Assembly: GCA_026686845.1 (NCBI GenBank)
Contig: JAIVEN010000019.1
Location: 30,198,501-30,262,500, forward strand
Length of the DNA: 64,000 nucleotides
Direction of reading: 5' to 3'
Origin: Adenanthera pavonina
Lineage: Eukaryota > Streptophyta > Magnoliopsida > Fabales > Fabaceae
This document shows, piece by piece, positions 47,301-59,076 of this stretch. The number at the start of each line of letters is the position of its first letter. The stretch's first letter is position 1. The notes beneath the pieces were generated by a model that saw only the letters and a list, made by a program, of their open reading frames with translations, ran no database searches and had not been told where the DNA came from. Both the position numbers and the translations under genes were made by a program.

Positions 47301-50300
47301 TTCCTATGGGGTCAACAATGTGGATAAACTTTTATGTTCACTATACCTATTAAAGGTGACCCCAGAAGATGTTCGCAAGCTCAACCTCCCTCCAGAGTCT
47401 GTGAACAAAACTCCATCGGGTGAAACATTTGTTAAATCAAATTTACAGAAGGTAAGTTGTAAACTGTAATTGGCTGGATTAATTCTTCTCTTCCTCCGAG
47501 ATCATAAAGTGATATATGTTTAATATGTTAAAGTGCTGACATAATGAAATTTGTCTCTGCCTACTTTAGGGAATACTTCCTGAAATTCTTGAAGAGTTAA
47601 TAGCAGCCCGTAAAAGGGCAAAAGCACATTTGAAGGTATCCTTTCTGATTTCATTTTGAATACTGACAGTAGATTTGTAGCTCTGCTGTCAAGCTGTAGT
47701 GTTCAATTAATTTATACTTTACTATATAGGATTCTGCATGTTATTTCTGCCTGTAAAGATCTGTCTTTTATCTACTTTAGGAAGCAAAAGATCCTCTCGA
47801 GAAGGCTGTGCTAGATGGTCGACAGCTGGCTCTAAAGGTAACTCGCCCATATTAGTTTTTTCTTTTTTGTCTTCTAAACCGTGAGTGATAGTTCAGTAAT
47901 CTCTTGCACAATACTAAGAACAATTATGTGTTTTAACTTTATGCTGTCTTCCTTTTCAGATCAGTGCAAATTCTGTTTATGGGTTTACAGGGGCTACTGT
48001 TGGTCAGTTACCGTGCATAGAGATATCTTCAAGTGTAACAAGCTATGGTATTACTCTGGTCTATTAATTTAAGATGCCATGCCATGTGAAAGTTGTCGTT
48101 TTATTCATAGGAAGAGTTTGATGATTGCTTAAACTGGATGCCTTGTAAAGGTCGGCAAATGATCGAGCACACAAAAAAAATTGTGGAAGATAAATTTACA
48201 GCACGCAATGGTTATGAGCACAATGCTGAGGTATGACATTTAGAAACTTATTTGTATTGCATCTCATAATAGACTACTAGCTTGATTAGTTACATCCGTT
48301 CTCTTAAAGTTAGCTCTTCCTTTGTTTTACTACCTTAAAGGATTTGTCTAGTTTTGGTGTTAGATTACTCATTTTAAATTCATTTTTTGCCATTAGGTCA
48401 TATATGGAGACACAGATTCAGTCATGGTACAATTTGGTGTTTCCTCTGTAGAAGAGGCTATGAACTTAGGGAGAGAAGCTGCTGAATATATAAGTGGAAC
48501 TTTCATTAAAGTAAGATCTTTGCTCTCTTATGAAGTAAAATTTGGAATGATTTCTAAATTTTTCTTTTGTTCCTTGTAAGCTTGAATGTCTTTTCTGACA
48601 GTTTAATTAGATATATTTATTATCTTGAAAAGTTCCATTTGCCTCCTTTAAAATCCTTTCACTCTCATAGTTGGGCAACCTTTGAATTTTCTAGACAATG
48701 ATTTGCTAATTATCAATTCTGAAAACCTTGTCTTTAGCACAATACTGCAAAATGAAGATAAAGCCCTGAGGCTAGTGGTATTTTATATATAGATGAGTAA
48801 AGACATAGCAGTTCATGATCTTGCATCAAAAGCTTTGTAATTTTAGGTTTTGAAGTGATATTGATCTTAGTTGGTCTTCTGAATTCTTGAATTTTCAGTT
48901 TCAACTGTTTTAGGCACAACTCTGGCTACAAAATGCGCATGCGTGCATGTACGCACACACCTCGAAACTTAAGTTTGCTTGAGACTTTGTTCTTGTGTTG
49001 AAATATTTGGAATCAATTGCTTCATCTATTTCTTACCTTGCTTTCTACTTACCTACTTGTTCTAATTTTGTTGTGAAGCCCATCAAACTAGAGTTTGAGA
49101 AGGTTTACTATCCATATCTCCTGATTAGTAAGAAGAGATATGCTGGTTTATTTTGGACAAAACCAGACAGATTTGACAAGATGGACACTAAAGGTAAATA
49201 TCGAACCTTGTTAGGATGCCCCTGTCACTTTATTGCAGTGTTTCTTACTCTTAGTATACATTTACATTTAACAGGGATTGAAACAGTTCGAAGAGATAAT
49301 TGTTTATTGGTAAAGAACCTGGTCAATGACTGCCTTCACAAAATACTGATTGACAGGGACATCCCTGGAGCAGTCCAGCATGTAAAGAATGCAATTTCAG
49401 ATCTTCTCATGAACCGCATGGATTTGTCACTTCTGGTCATTACAAAGGTGGGAAGTCTTTTGGGTGATTGTTGAATGGTGCTGGAAATGCTTTTCCATAT
49501 TTGTGTTTGCATTTGTGAAAAAAAAAAAATCTAAATATGCCATTTGAGTGTCATACAAGTAGAACTATAAATGTTTTGAACTTGCAATATGGGGTTTCCT
49601 TACAGGGTTTGACCAAAACAGGAGATGATTATGAAGTAAAAGCTGCTCACGTTGAACTTGCGGAAAGGATGCGCAAGGTTGGCTGAGATAATTGAATGCA
49701 CTGGTTGTTGCATTTTTTTTTTAAATTTTTTATTTTTTGTTTTCCCCATTCATTTAATCTTGAAAAGAAAGGAAAAAAAAGCAAAGAATTCTAGTCTTGT
49801 AATTTGATGAATACAAAAAGTGTAATAGTATATGAATCACATGCACTGTATGTGTCATACGTGAAAGCAATTCAGGATCAATAATTTATTCTATATATCT
49901 TGCCATTGCATGTTCTCATTGCTCAGATCCTATTAGATATGTTTCAAATATTGGGTAAACTATTTGTGGAGGCATGCTTTATTTTTTAAAACAAAAACAT
50001 TTGTTAATCATTTTAGGCATGTTGAGATTGTGATGTTTGTTTTCTGGGCCACAAATATATTCTACTTGATTTTATTTTTGACAGCGAGATGCTGCCACTG
50101 CTCCGAATGTTGGTGATAGAGTACCTTATGTCATTATTAAAGCTGCCAAAGGTGCCAAGGTAATATCTTATTTCCCCTGCATCCTGTCTCTTTCTCTCAT
50201 TTTTCTTAGTTTATGAAGCATTTGGGACTTTATCTAGACTAATGTATGCGAACATCAGGCTTATGAAAAGTCAGAGGATCCAATCTATGTGCTAGAGAAC

Positions 50301-52270
50301 AACATACCTATAGACCCTCAATACTATCTTGAGAATCAAATTAGCAAGGTTGGTTTCACTCATATTTCTGAGTTTTTTTTTTTTAAATGTTCCTGAGCAA
50401 ATCGTTCGTGCTGCAGCCAATTCTGAGGATTTTTGAGCCGATTTTGAAGAATGCTAGCAAGGAACTTCTCCATGGAAGCCACACAAGATCTATTTCTATT
50501 TCTACGCCGTCAAACAGTGGCATAATGAAATTTGCTAAGAAGCAGCTTACCTGCATTGGTTGCAAAGCTTTACTTAGGTATCTTATTTGTATCTTAAACA
50601 TATCAGCTGGTCTCCAGGCTTAGAGCATTTTACTGTTTTTTTTAATTTAAATATTCCTAATTTTAGTGTTTAGGAACTGCGAAGAATTACATTTTGTATG
50701 CACACGCTATGTTTTTCTTTCTTTGGGCTGCGTTTCTGAAGGGTTCTACTGAATTCAAATGTCAGAAACATTGTCCAGCTCTATATTTTGGAATTACTGT
50801 GAACTCTAAATATTACTATTATTCTGGGCTAGCAATGGAGACCGCACTCTCTGCTCGCATTGCATGGGAAGGGAAGCTGAGTTGTACTGCAAAACAGTTG
50901 CTCAAGGTAGGCATCGATTCGAAGTCCCTTGTGTTCAATTTCAAAGTGTTTTGTTGTTCTGGATGGTTCAAGCTGTATGTTATTAGACAAGATAAATAAT
51001 GGTGTGGCTGCAGTTTCTGATCTAGAGATGCTTTTTGGGAGGCTGTGGACACAGTGTCAAGAATGCCAAGGTTCCCTTCATCAGGATGTTCTCTGCACAA
51101 GGTATTTTCATTATTAAAATGGTGTGTAGCTGTTAATTTATATACCCTTCACAGATAGATTGGTTGGCATTAGTTGACATAATTGCAGATATTTGGTTTT
51201 AGAAGAAGCATATTGAACTTTCAGAACCACTTGCATAGTCATGACCTGAAATTTGTTATTTTTCCCCCTTCCCTGGGTGGTTGTTCATTCTGCTGTCCTG
51301 TCATAATAGCCCATCAAATACTTTGGTGTCTTGGTTGCTTCGTACTCATTTGACATTTCTTTTCTTTTTTTTTTATAACACTCATTTGACATTTCTTTCC
51401 TTTTGTACTTTTAGATTCTGGTTGAAACTTCAAACAAAAATATAAAAATTAAGATAAAACTCCTCTGCCAGTGTATGAACTAAGCAGAAGATACAGCAAA
51501 TGAGACTGATATACAAAGGAAAGCCAATACTAAAAGACCTACTACAGCATTGAACACTAGAAGAAAGAACCCGTTCACACCCAAAAAGATGAATGTAAGT
51601 CACACCACACACAGTGACACAGAATGATAAAAGACTGCAACACTTCCCCAAGCTTTTGAGAGGCTCAGGCTCTTTCCTCACAGTAGCCAAATTCTTCCCC
51701 TTTTTCCTCACTGAACCCTCACTCTCCAATATTATACCCCACCAACAGCCCTTCTCTCCTTCCCTCACGCCGCACAACCCATGTGAGGGAGTGTAAAGTA
51801 GTAACATTATTATTTCCCTCTTTTGCCCCTTTGGTCAGCTCCTCATGATTTGTTACAGCTAGAGCCCCTTTCAGTCCTCTCTCTTCTCATTCATCTTCAA
51901 CACTATGGGCCCATCTGACTCTTTAATATCTGCAGTTACTCATTACTCCAAATGACTAATACTACCCAAGAAGGGTTGGACCAGTGATACGGGAGCTGGT
52001 CCCCAAGGCGGACTTTACCTGCAAGGTCAGGGGTTCGAACCTTGGAGACACCCTCTTGGGGAGAGGTTTGCCTAAATACCCGCCCCGCTTCGAATCCGGA
52101 TTAGTCATGAGTCCTTATGGTCCATGGATACTGGATGCTCAAGCAAAAAAAAAAAGGACTAATACTGCACCATTCTTTTCAGTCGGGACTGTCCAATTTT
52201 CTATCGAAGGAAAAAGGCACAGAAAGATATGGCTGAAGCAAAGTTGCAATTGGACCGATGGAACTTCTAG
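38314..52270 (+). CDS. POLD1: DNA polymerase delta catalytic subunit
   Basis: B-family replicative polymerase with 3'-5' proofreading. Exons: 38314-38569, 38679-38789, 39425-39531, 39615-39774, 40292-40487, 40594-40729, 40809-40946, 41389-41466, 41595-41686, 42226-42292, 42380-42451, 44943-45029, 46219-46338, 46441-46539, 47101-47208, 47356-47451, 47570-47635, 47781-47837, 47960-48047, 48151-48230, 48397-48510, 49079-49193, 49275-49447, 49606-49677, 50085-50159, 50259-50348, 50417-50577, 50833-50906, 51014-51101, 52183-52270; 3264 nt, 1087 residues, near plant orthologues. Exonuclease: DIE at 302-304, Exo II NICKFD to D388, Exo III YCLKD at 497-501. Polymerase: motif A DFASLYPSI from 590, motif B near NSVYGF (686-691), motif C YGDTDS at 741-746. 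C-terminal CysA is 997/1000/1012/1015 and CysB (iron-sulfur in the family) 1044/1047/1057/1062. All key residues are present and no break is seen. Confidence 0.97.
39986..39998 (+). repeat. G13 tract in POLD1 intron 4
   Basis: An uninterrupted run of 13 G in intron 4 (39775-40291), preceded by GCACC. It may be polymorphic or a sequencing artefact in length. Confidence 0.6.
43224..44551 (+). mobile_element. 5'-truncated RTE-type LINE in POLD1 intron 11
   Basis: 1328 bp flanked by a 12-bp target duplication TTTTATTGTTCA (43212-43223 and 44552-44563). It encodes the C-terminal half of a reverse transcriptase: VDLEKAYDRVPRDVLW near 43470, the catalytic box FADDIVLI near 43741, then a degenerate tail with many stops. 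It ends in a (TTG)n array near 44530-44551, typical of plant RTE LINEs, rather than poly(A). The open part (to 44023) is preserved, but the rest of the element is absent. Confidence 0.88.
45725..45743 (+). repeat. G-rich tract in POLD1 intron 12
   Basis: G8-T-G7-C-GG after a poly-A/poly-T stretch. Several G runs in close order could form a G-quadruplex on the coding strand of intron 12 (45030-46218). Confidence 0.55.
46697..46855. repeat. LTR-like fragment in POLD1 intron 14
   Basis: The segment starts TGTTGGGGCCC and contains 'CCCACATTAGAAG' and 'GATGTGGGAGATTTTATAAGG', forms I recognise from short plant LTRs in which a hairpin precedes a TATAAGG box. It carries no coding sequence and no second copy in the window. 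Ends and target duplication are unclear. Confidence 0.35.
51964..52156 (+). mobile_element. tRNA-derived SINE in last intron of POLD1
   Basis: 193 bp with a 10-bp target duplication GACTAATACT (51954-51963 and 52157-52166). A pol III B-box match GGTTCGAACC (52032-52041) lies near its 5' part and it ends in a poly(A) run (52146-52155). It is in the POLD1 orientation and ends 26 bp before the last exon. It is a non-autonomous element that depends on a LINE. Confidence 0.85.
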
Positions 52271-52576
52271 GATTCTATCCAGGTCTGAATTTGCTCACTT
52301 ATTATTATAGTTGTTACATTGATGTTTTTCTAAGAAGAAAATAGTTGTTACATTGATTCTATATGTTGCATTATATTATTTGCCTGTAGATACTTGTAAT
52401 CCTTAAGGTCTAGTCTCTGATTAGTCTTCATTTACATGCCATTTATGATTGAAAAATCATATAATTATCATAATTTGATTGGGGAATGTAATAATGAAGA
52501 CCAAAAAAAAATTGCAGATGAAGTGTTGCTTTAAAGATAGAGTAAAAAAAAAAAATAATAAATAAGCTATTGGTTA

Positions 52577-53234
52577 TTGTGATTGTTTGGAGTGGGTGTA
52601 CATTGCCAAAACATTGTGTGTTTGCTTGGCTAGCTTTACATGGTAGAGTAACTACAAAAGACATTGAAACGCTTTAATTTATTATATGATGACCTTAGCA
52701 AATTCTGTCAAACCCACCCTAAAACACTAAGATCATTTGTTTTTTTTTTTTTTTGGTATACACTAGATCATTTGTTTTTTGAATGCCCTACATTTGCTAG
52801 AATTCTGAAAATGCTGATGGCTTATGTTGATTTTGACATAAATTCTTCTAGACTTTCTATGTGGCAACATATGTTTGTGCAAACTAGATGAAAGGAGAGG
52901 CTAGTGTATATGCTAAGGACTGTTGTATTCTGTGCTGCAATTTGTGCTGTTTGGTAGGCTAGGAATGCTCTGATTTTTAAGCAGAAACTCCCAGAGACGG
53001 TGCTCAAATTTGTCATAGGGTAGTTAATGACTTGAAAGTCAAATGGAAATATCGGTTTATATGAATGAATAGATATACTGAGATGTCAGGTAGAAGATTT
53101 AACATCTTTTTAGTTTGGCGCTATTTCTTTTTGCTGTTATTTTGTTTTTTGGTTTAACAGCTTTTGTGTAGGGTGCTTGCCCTTCTTGACGTATATGGTT
53201 TTGAGCTAAATATAGTTTTTTACCTTCCTTCAAA
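52577..53234 (+). mobile_element. 5'-truncated L1-type LINE fragment downstream of POLD1
   Basis: 658 bp bounded by a 13-bp duplication AAGCTATTGGTTA (52564-52576 and 53235-53247). In frame it reads 'PKHCVFAWLALHGRVTTKD' then 'DHLFFECPTFA', the zinc-binding region found at the C-terminus of plant L1 reverse transcriptases. Several stops and a poly-T tract (52740-52754) interrupt it. It lies in the spacer between convergent POLD1 and RGLG. Confidence 0.8.
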
Positions 53235-53916
53235 AAGCTATTGGTTACTGAATTGTTAAGGCCAATCGTACCTAATTTGAGACCTTTTTATGTATCCCGT
53301 GAAATTGTGAGATTATTTACTTTCTTCTGAATGAATGCCGTGTGCTTGGCAAAAAAATAATAAAGTCATTTGCATGTGCATACTGTACGGAGTTACTGAT
53401 GCGACTCTAGATTTTATAATATCCAGCATTATTAATCTGCGTTTTAACTGGGTTGACATGAAATATTACAATTATAGGCATTGATAAGGCAGCTGAATTT
53501 CGGGAAGTGAATGAAAACACTTGAGAGATGTAATTCTAAGACAGTAATCTCCTGTAATCGTCTTGCCTGAACGGTACATGTACCGCATGGTTTCGTTGGT
53601 TGCTTCAAAGTCTCCTTTATGATCTTGTGGATCTTTCCACCTTGACGGTTTAAAGACTAGAATGGAAGGGGAGCAATTAGCTCAATACTATTGCAGGCCC
53701 TGTAATGTTCCTAGGTCCTACCCGTCAAAAATATTTTAGATCATGTACTTTACCTCGTTGCTTTAATGTATGTAAATATGTCTACAATTAATTGTACGGA
53801 GAGAATATGGCATTGTTCTAATGTGCCCGGATTAGCAGTACCATTCCCAGCGTGTTTCCAAGCGCCCGAGGGCTCATAAATTGGATGGATGCCTTTAGAT
53901 ATAAATAATTAAGATA

Positions 53917-54183
53917 CTCCCTCTGTATTATTTGTTAGTTTGGGATTTTTACACAAACTAATAAAATTATCAAATAGTCTAATTTATGGTAAAATTTTAA
54001 TATTTTATCAAATTATTTTTTACTTAAATGCTAAAAAATTATTTATATTTTATTTACCTTTATTTTTAATGAAAGATAAAATAGTAAATAAAATAATTAA
54101 TAATTTATTGATAATATAAAATAACATTTGAATTTAAACATTTAAAATTTTCAAAAATAATACATAAAATAAAACGGAGGAGA
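53917..54183. mobile_element. Stowaway-like MITE
   Basis: The left end CTCCCTCTGTATTATTTG follows TA (53915-53916). The right end is the inverted form (complement CTCCTCCGTTTTATTTTATG). About 267 bp, AT-rich, without coding sequence. The right-hand TA is displaced by one base, so the exact end is uncertain. Confidence 0.65.
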
Positions 54184-54393
54184 TAACAAATTTGATTTAT
54201 TTTCTCATCCTAAGATGTTATTATACACTTATCTCTTGATTGGCATTTTTTCTAGGCATGAAAATGTTACACCTCAAGTTCGCTGTACAACTGACTGAGA
54301 AAGAGCAATGCCACTAAACCTATAATTCATGATTCTTTTAGAAAAAAAAATAATACAAATGCCAAATAAAGTTAATAGGAAGAATTAACCAAG

Positions 54394-57300
54394 TCAAGTG
54401 AACAGCCTCAGGCGGGTTGTGATTTGCTGCCGACACATTGGACAAGAGGATAACGTCGCACCACACTCCTTGCAAGTCTTGTTTTGAAAACAACGGGTAT
54501 ATATATAATTAGACAAGTGTTGTAACAAAATATTAGACAAGTTAACATGCAAGTCATAATGGTCATGATATGCATCTGTTGTTTAATTCTACATGAGGGC
54601 TCAAAGAGGAATGCATCTCATTTCCTAAGACCAAAATTTAGGTTTAGTTTCTCATACTTATTTTAAAGTGTTTCAATAAAAAAAATTACAGGTAAAATAT
54701 TTGTTCTTTCAGCGGGAAAAAGTCAATTACAGTGGTTATAAATGATTACCGTTTATGTTTTCTATTTAAAAAGAACTTGATAACGTTTTTAAAAAATCAT
54801 ATTTAACTATTTTTAGTAAAAATTGTATTTTAGAAGTTAATTCCAAGAATATCACATGATATGTGTCAGGGTTAATGTTGCATAATCGTCTGACCAGGAC
54901 TTAGGGATGATCATCTTTTTCATTTTTCTGTGAAATTTCATTAGTTGTCCCAGAAGTTGAGTTCCCACAAATTAGAATAGTGCACGAAACAAGAATAAGA
55001 TGATTAAACATACTTACCGTATGACCGCATCCAAATGCCATGTCCTTCGGATTGGTCAGGCAAACAGGGCATACCTTGAACAAGAGAGACATTTATCAAG
55101 TCTCAACCATGTCATCTAAACATGAATCTAAAGCATGAGAAAGAAGAGCGCACGGAGGGAAACATACTGATTCCACTGCAACTGGATCTGTCGGCTCAAC
55201 TGATTCAAAATTTGTCATGTGTGGAGCTGCCATGACTGCATTGTCACGATCAATTACTTCTTTGGGTGGGGGGCGAGGCTTTTTACCTCGATAACCCACT
55301 GATTGTTCACTGCAACAGAAGGAAAAGATGCTCAGTCATCCTTAATTACAGCTTATATATATATATACACACACCATTAATTGTAGCTATTTTAGTGATT
55401 CATCAAAACTGTAATTATTGGCTTACTTGACAGGTGGTAAGTTTAGGGTTGCCTGGTACTGTATTGGAATTTCCATAAGGGCAGCAAGTGCAAATGCTGC
55501 TTCCTTCTTTGATGTCTCCTTATTCTCAGACATGATCTTTGTGAAGTTCACAAACTGATGGATCAAAAGGAACACTTGGTTACTAATATCGCATTCAACG
55601 ACAAACAAAAAAAATCATCAGACCAGAACTGAGAAAGATACTCCTATACATTGAACACTAAAGAAATTTCCAGTGTTTGTTGAGATAAACCTGTCATTTT
55701 TTAAGTATAGAATTAGAACTAACTATTTAAAACGCTTCTATTGACATCAACTCTCAAATTTCATTACTTTATTTACTATTAAATGGTTTAACCTGTTATA
55801 TCGTCTGAGGGAAACATCAAACAAGTTGGCCTTCTCCATCCATCAAAACGACAATCCATGATGACAGTAGGATATAGTTCCACGCATATAGCACGGAATC
55901 AAGAATTTCCAGGAAAGACAGCCAGATCCTTTGCGTTAAATGCATGACAGGTTTAAAGGATCTACTGAGTGGACTATATCCTTTCAATTACCTTCAGCCA
56001 TGGATATAGTCAACCAACTCCTGACATCCAATTCTTTTGTGCATACAAACCTACAGAATCCTTTAATTCTTTTTGCTTCTTTAGCCAACTATTGAGGCAT
56101 ACCACCTCCTGAACCTGGGGAAGGGCTTAATAAAGAAAGATAATGAGACAGAAGCCTGAACACACTAAATTATAACAATGTTCTGTCAGTTAGTCTTCGG
56201 TGAAGTTAAATAGGTGCTTGAGTTAAAAATGAAATATCATATAGTTAATTAATTCGGTAAAGATGAACCACATCAAGCTTAAAAACAAAGAAATCTACTC
56301 AAAACGACACTGAATAAAGTCTTGAGAAACACACTCATGTTTGGCCAATGGCCATAGAACTATCAAATACCTGGAAGTTGTCAAATAGGCGCTGTGTAAT
56401 GTTATCATCAAAGTGTTGCATCTCATTCCATGGTCCGTCTCCAACTCCAACCAAAATAATCGAGAGAGGGTAGTGACTGATAATCAGAAAAGCCCCACAT
56501 CAAAGACAGATACCGTGAACAATATCAAAGAAATGACTACAAAGGACATTGCTTTACCTTGCAGCAACAATGGAATCAATAGTTGCTTGTTCTTGTGGAC
56601 TAAGCTTTCCATGGGATGTATCAGGACTTCTGGAAACCTATTCAAAACATTTCAGAAACACAAGAGAATTAAGAAAAGGACCATTGAAATTGTAACATGA
56701 AAAAATATGATTAGAACGAAAGAGTATGTGAAACAGAAAAAAAAAACCTGTCCATCAGCAATAATGACAAGAACGTGATATTGACCGTTGCTTTTCTCCA
56801 CGATGTCAACTGCTGCATCAATTACCGGGGCAAAAGATGTTGGACCTATGGATAAGGGAGGGAACTTTCATAATTAAAGTCTAATATCAGTGCCTTTATA
56901 TATCTCAGGCCTTTCCCTTGCCTTTTGTTAATTTGACAAAGAAGAATTCATAAAGAGAAACAAGAATACAATGCAGCAGGATAAGGCTTCCTCATAAATC
57001 AGATAAGAATACTGCAAAGAAAGAAATATAAAGGAGGAAATACATAAGCTCAAAAAATAAGTCGAGTCTGCACATATATCAGACCAGGAAACTCCTTGCA
57101 CCTTACAAGGAGGCTAAGATAACAGGCCTATCCCACCAAAGACAAGGAGGAAGAGATCTCTGGCTAAAGATTCTGGAATTATGTTCCATCCAAATGCACC
57201 ACACTTAGTAAAATGAGCACAACTCTGAAGGACCTTACTCTTTCCTTTTACTCCTAAAAAGCCTATACAGATAGTAACAGACTTCCAAATTAGGTAGATA

Positions 57301-59057
57301 GATTCAGTCTTTCCGAACAGCAAACTCAAGAACTACCAAGCAGCCTCATAATTCAAGAAGAGATTGCTATTTGTTTCAGGAATCTCATGACAATTGACAC
57401 AGATTAGGGGAAAAGAGCTTCGGCCTTCCAGAAAAATGTCAAATAAGCATTTAAAGAGGGTGAAAACTCAGGAATCATAAAGATATTTGCAAGTGTAAGA
57501 TCTAGAAATGTCTATGGTTCATGACCTCTTCCAGTTTCACATTTAAACATACATGCAGCATCAGATTAGCATAGCTTCAAACAAGTTCTACCCTCCCAAC
57601 TTTGGCTTTTGTTCCTAATTATGATCAAGTATATATTGACAGACCTAGGTTCAGAGTATTTCCAACTTTTAAACTCGTAATTTGCTTTCAGGTCATACTG
57701 CAATTATCTTTCCCTCCCTCTACAAGTATCTACAGGTGATTAAATTGAATAAAATCAGGAAAGAAAAGAATATTAGAAAACAAACCTGACAACTTTAAGT
57801 GTGGAACAATCTGCCTGTAGCGTTCAAGTGCTTCCTCAAAACCATGGCAATAACGATCAACATGAGAATAAAAGCTGAACACATACTGGTCATGTGTAGA
57901 TGCTACAAAAGTATAATAATCAAAACCAAGGAAGGGAAAACATACTTTTTTTTTTTCAAAATTAAAGTTACGAAGAGCTACTCACCATCGTTGGCAAAAA
58001 AAAAAAAAGAAGAAGAAGAAGAAGAAGAATAGAAGAGCTACTCACCATCACCAAATCCAAAACAAGGTATGAGGTTGTCTTCATCAAAAGTAGACAGAGT
58101 ACGGCCAATGATGGAGATTGCTTGCTCATATGGATTAGGAGTGTTTCCAAGAGAATGAAGGCTTTTCCGGTTAAATGAGTACTTGCCTACAATTATCAAC
58201 GTGTGACTTCTCTATACAAGTAAATGTATATACAATATCAAAATTCTTATTTAAATTTAATAACCTGTCCACTCATTGCTTTTGGTGAAGTCAATACCAA
58301 GTATCAAATTTGAAGATTCCAAACCAGCTTCTCTTAGAGCAGAAACAACCTGAAATATGAGTGTCATGCCTTTTTCATGGCAAGAAGGTTCTGCAGAAAT
58401 GATAATTAAAAAGCTAAGTATATTCAAAACATCTAGACATATACAGTAGTATACTACCAATAATTTTCTTTCATATTAAACTGATCTAAAAGTGATATGA
58501 TCAGTTATTTAATTGGGTTTAAATCAAGATAAACTTCTCCATGTGGAATCATGTCCTTTTGTGCTTCTCAGGTTGCAGCATCGTATGTAATACTCAAAAT
58601 CATAACTTTTAATACTTATTATTATCATGTCCGTAATGATGTCATTAAAAAACTCTAGGGATTTCCTAATGGTCAACAAAATTGAACTGATTGATATGCA
58701 GGTTTCTCATAAATACATTAGCAAGAAGTTTTCTGAGTAATGCCAAAATTAAAACTGGTTATCTTCCTTAAATCAGTGAGTAAAAGTAACAGCAAAAACC
58801 TGATCTAATGAACTGAAATTGTCAGCTATGTGCGTGGGTTGCTGCTTATGCCGATAACTAGTGGTTGCTGAAATCCCGGTTTCAACATAAGGAGTTTGTT
58901 GATAAGCGTAGCTAGTATTAGCGGAACTCCCTGTCCCAGCATAAGACGGAGTTCGCTGATACTCGTATCCAGTATTCATTGAACTCCCAGCGTATGAAGG
59001 TGGTTGACGAAAAATATAATCCTGAGATTCTTCTTGGGTTGATTCTGCATTCCCCAT
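54394..59057 (-). CDS. RGLG: RGLG-type E3 ubiquitin ligase (copine/vWA + RING)
   Basis: RING-type ubiquitin ligase of the plant RGLG family, whose members act at the plasma membrane and nucleus in ABA, drought and auxin responses. Coding exons (high to low): 59057-58800, 58349-58265, 58186-58046, 57902-57786, 56845-56748, 56637-56558, 56476-56371, 55554-55427, 55309-55168, 55074-55018, 54477-54394; 1296 nt, 431 residues. Gly2 with Ser6 (MGNAES) is an N-myristoylation signal. Residues 17-71 hold three imperfect ~18-residue units with (T/P)PSYAG. The vWA/copine domain spans ~75-320, with MIDAS DxTxS at D106-T108-S110. The C3HC4 RING is 387-419 (Cys 387/390/401/406/409/416/419, His403). A 5'UTR intron runs 60047-59077. 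Which numbered family member it equals is not clear. Confidence 0.95.
57972..58049 (-). repeat. Duplicated splice-donor region in RGLG intron 3
   Basis: The 18-bp sequence covering the third coding exon's 5' splice site occurs twice, at 58032-58049 (the true donor) and 57972-57989, separated by poly-A and (GAA)n sequence on the plus strand. Both copies contain GATG|GTGAGTAGC on the minus strand. Use of the second copy adds 60 nt with an in-frame TAG. Confidence 0.8.
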
Positions 59058-59076
59058 AGCAAAAGCCTTGTTTGAC

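Noticed and set aside
51430..51807. 125-codon minus-strand frame in POLD1 intron 29
   Set aside because: No recognisable protein; pyrimidine-rich intron sequence gives long frames by chance.
51990..52060. Possible tRNA gene because of a perfect B-box
   Set aside because: No cloverleaf can be drawn, and a poly(A) end with flanking 10-bp duplications identifies a SINE.
57050..57400. Possible coding remnant in RGLG intron 4
   Set aside because: The minus-strand frame (71 codons) hints at old transposon sequence, but no motif could be named with confidence.
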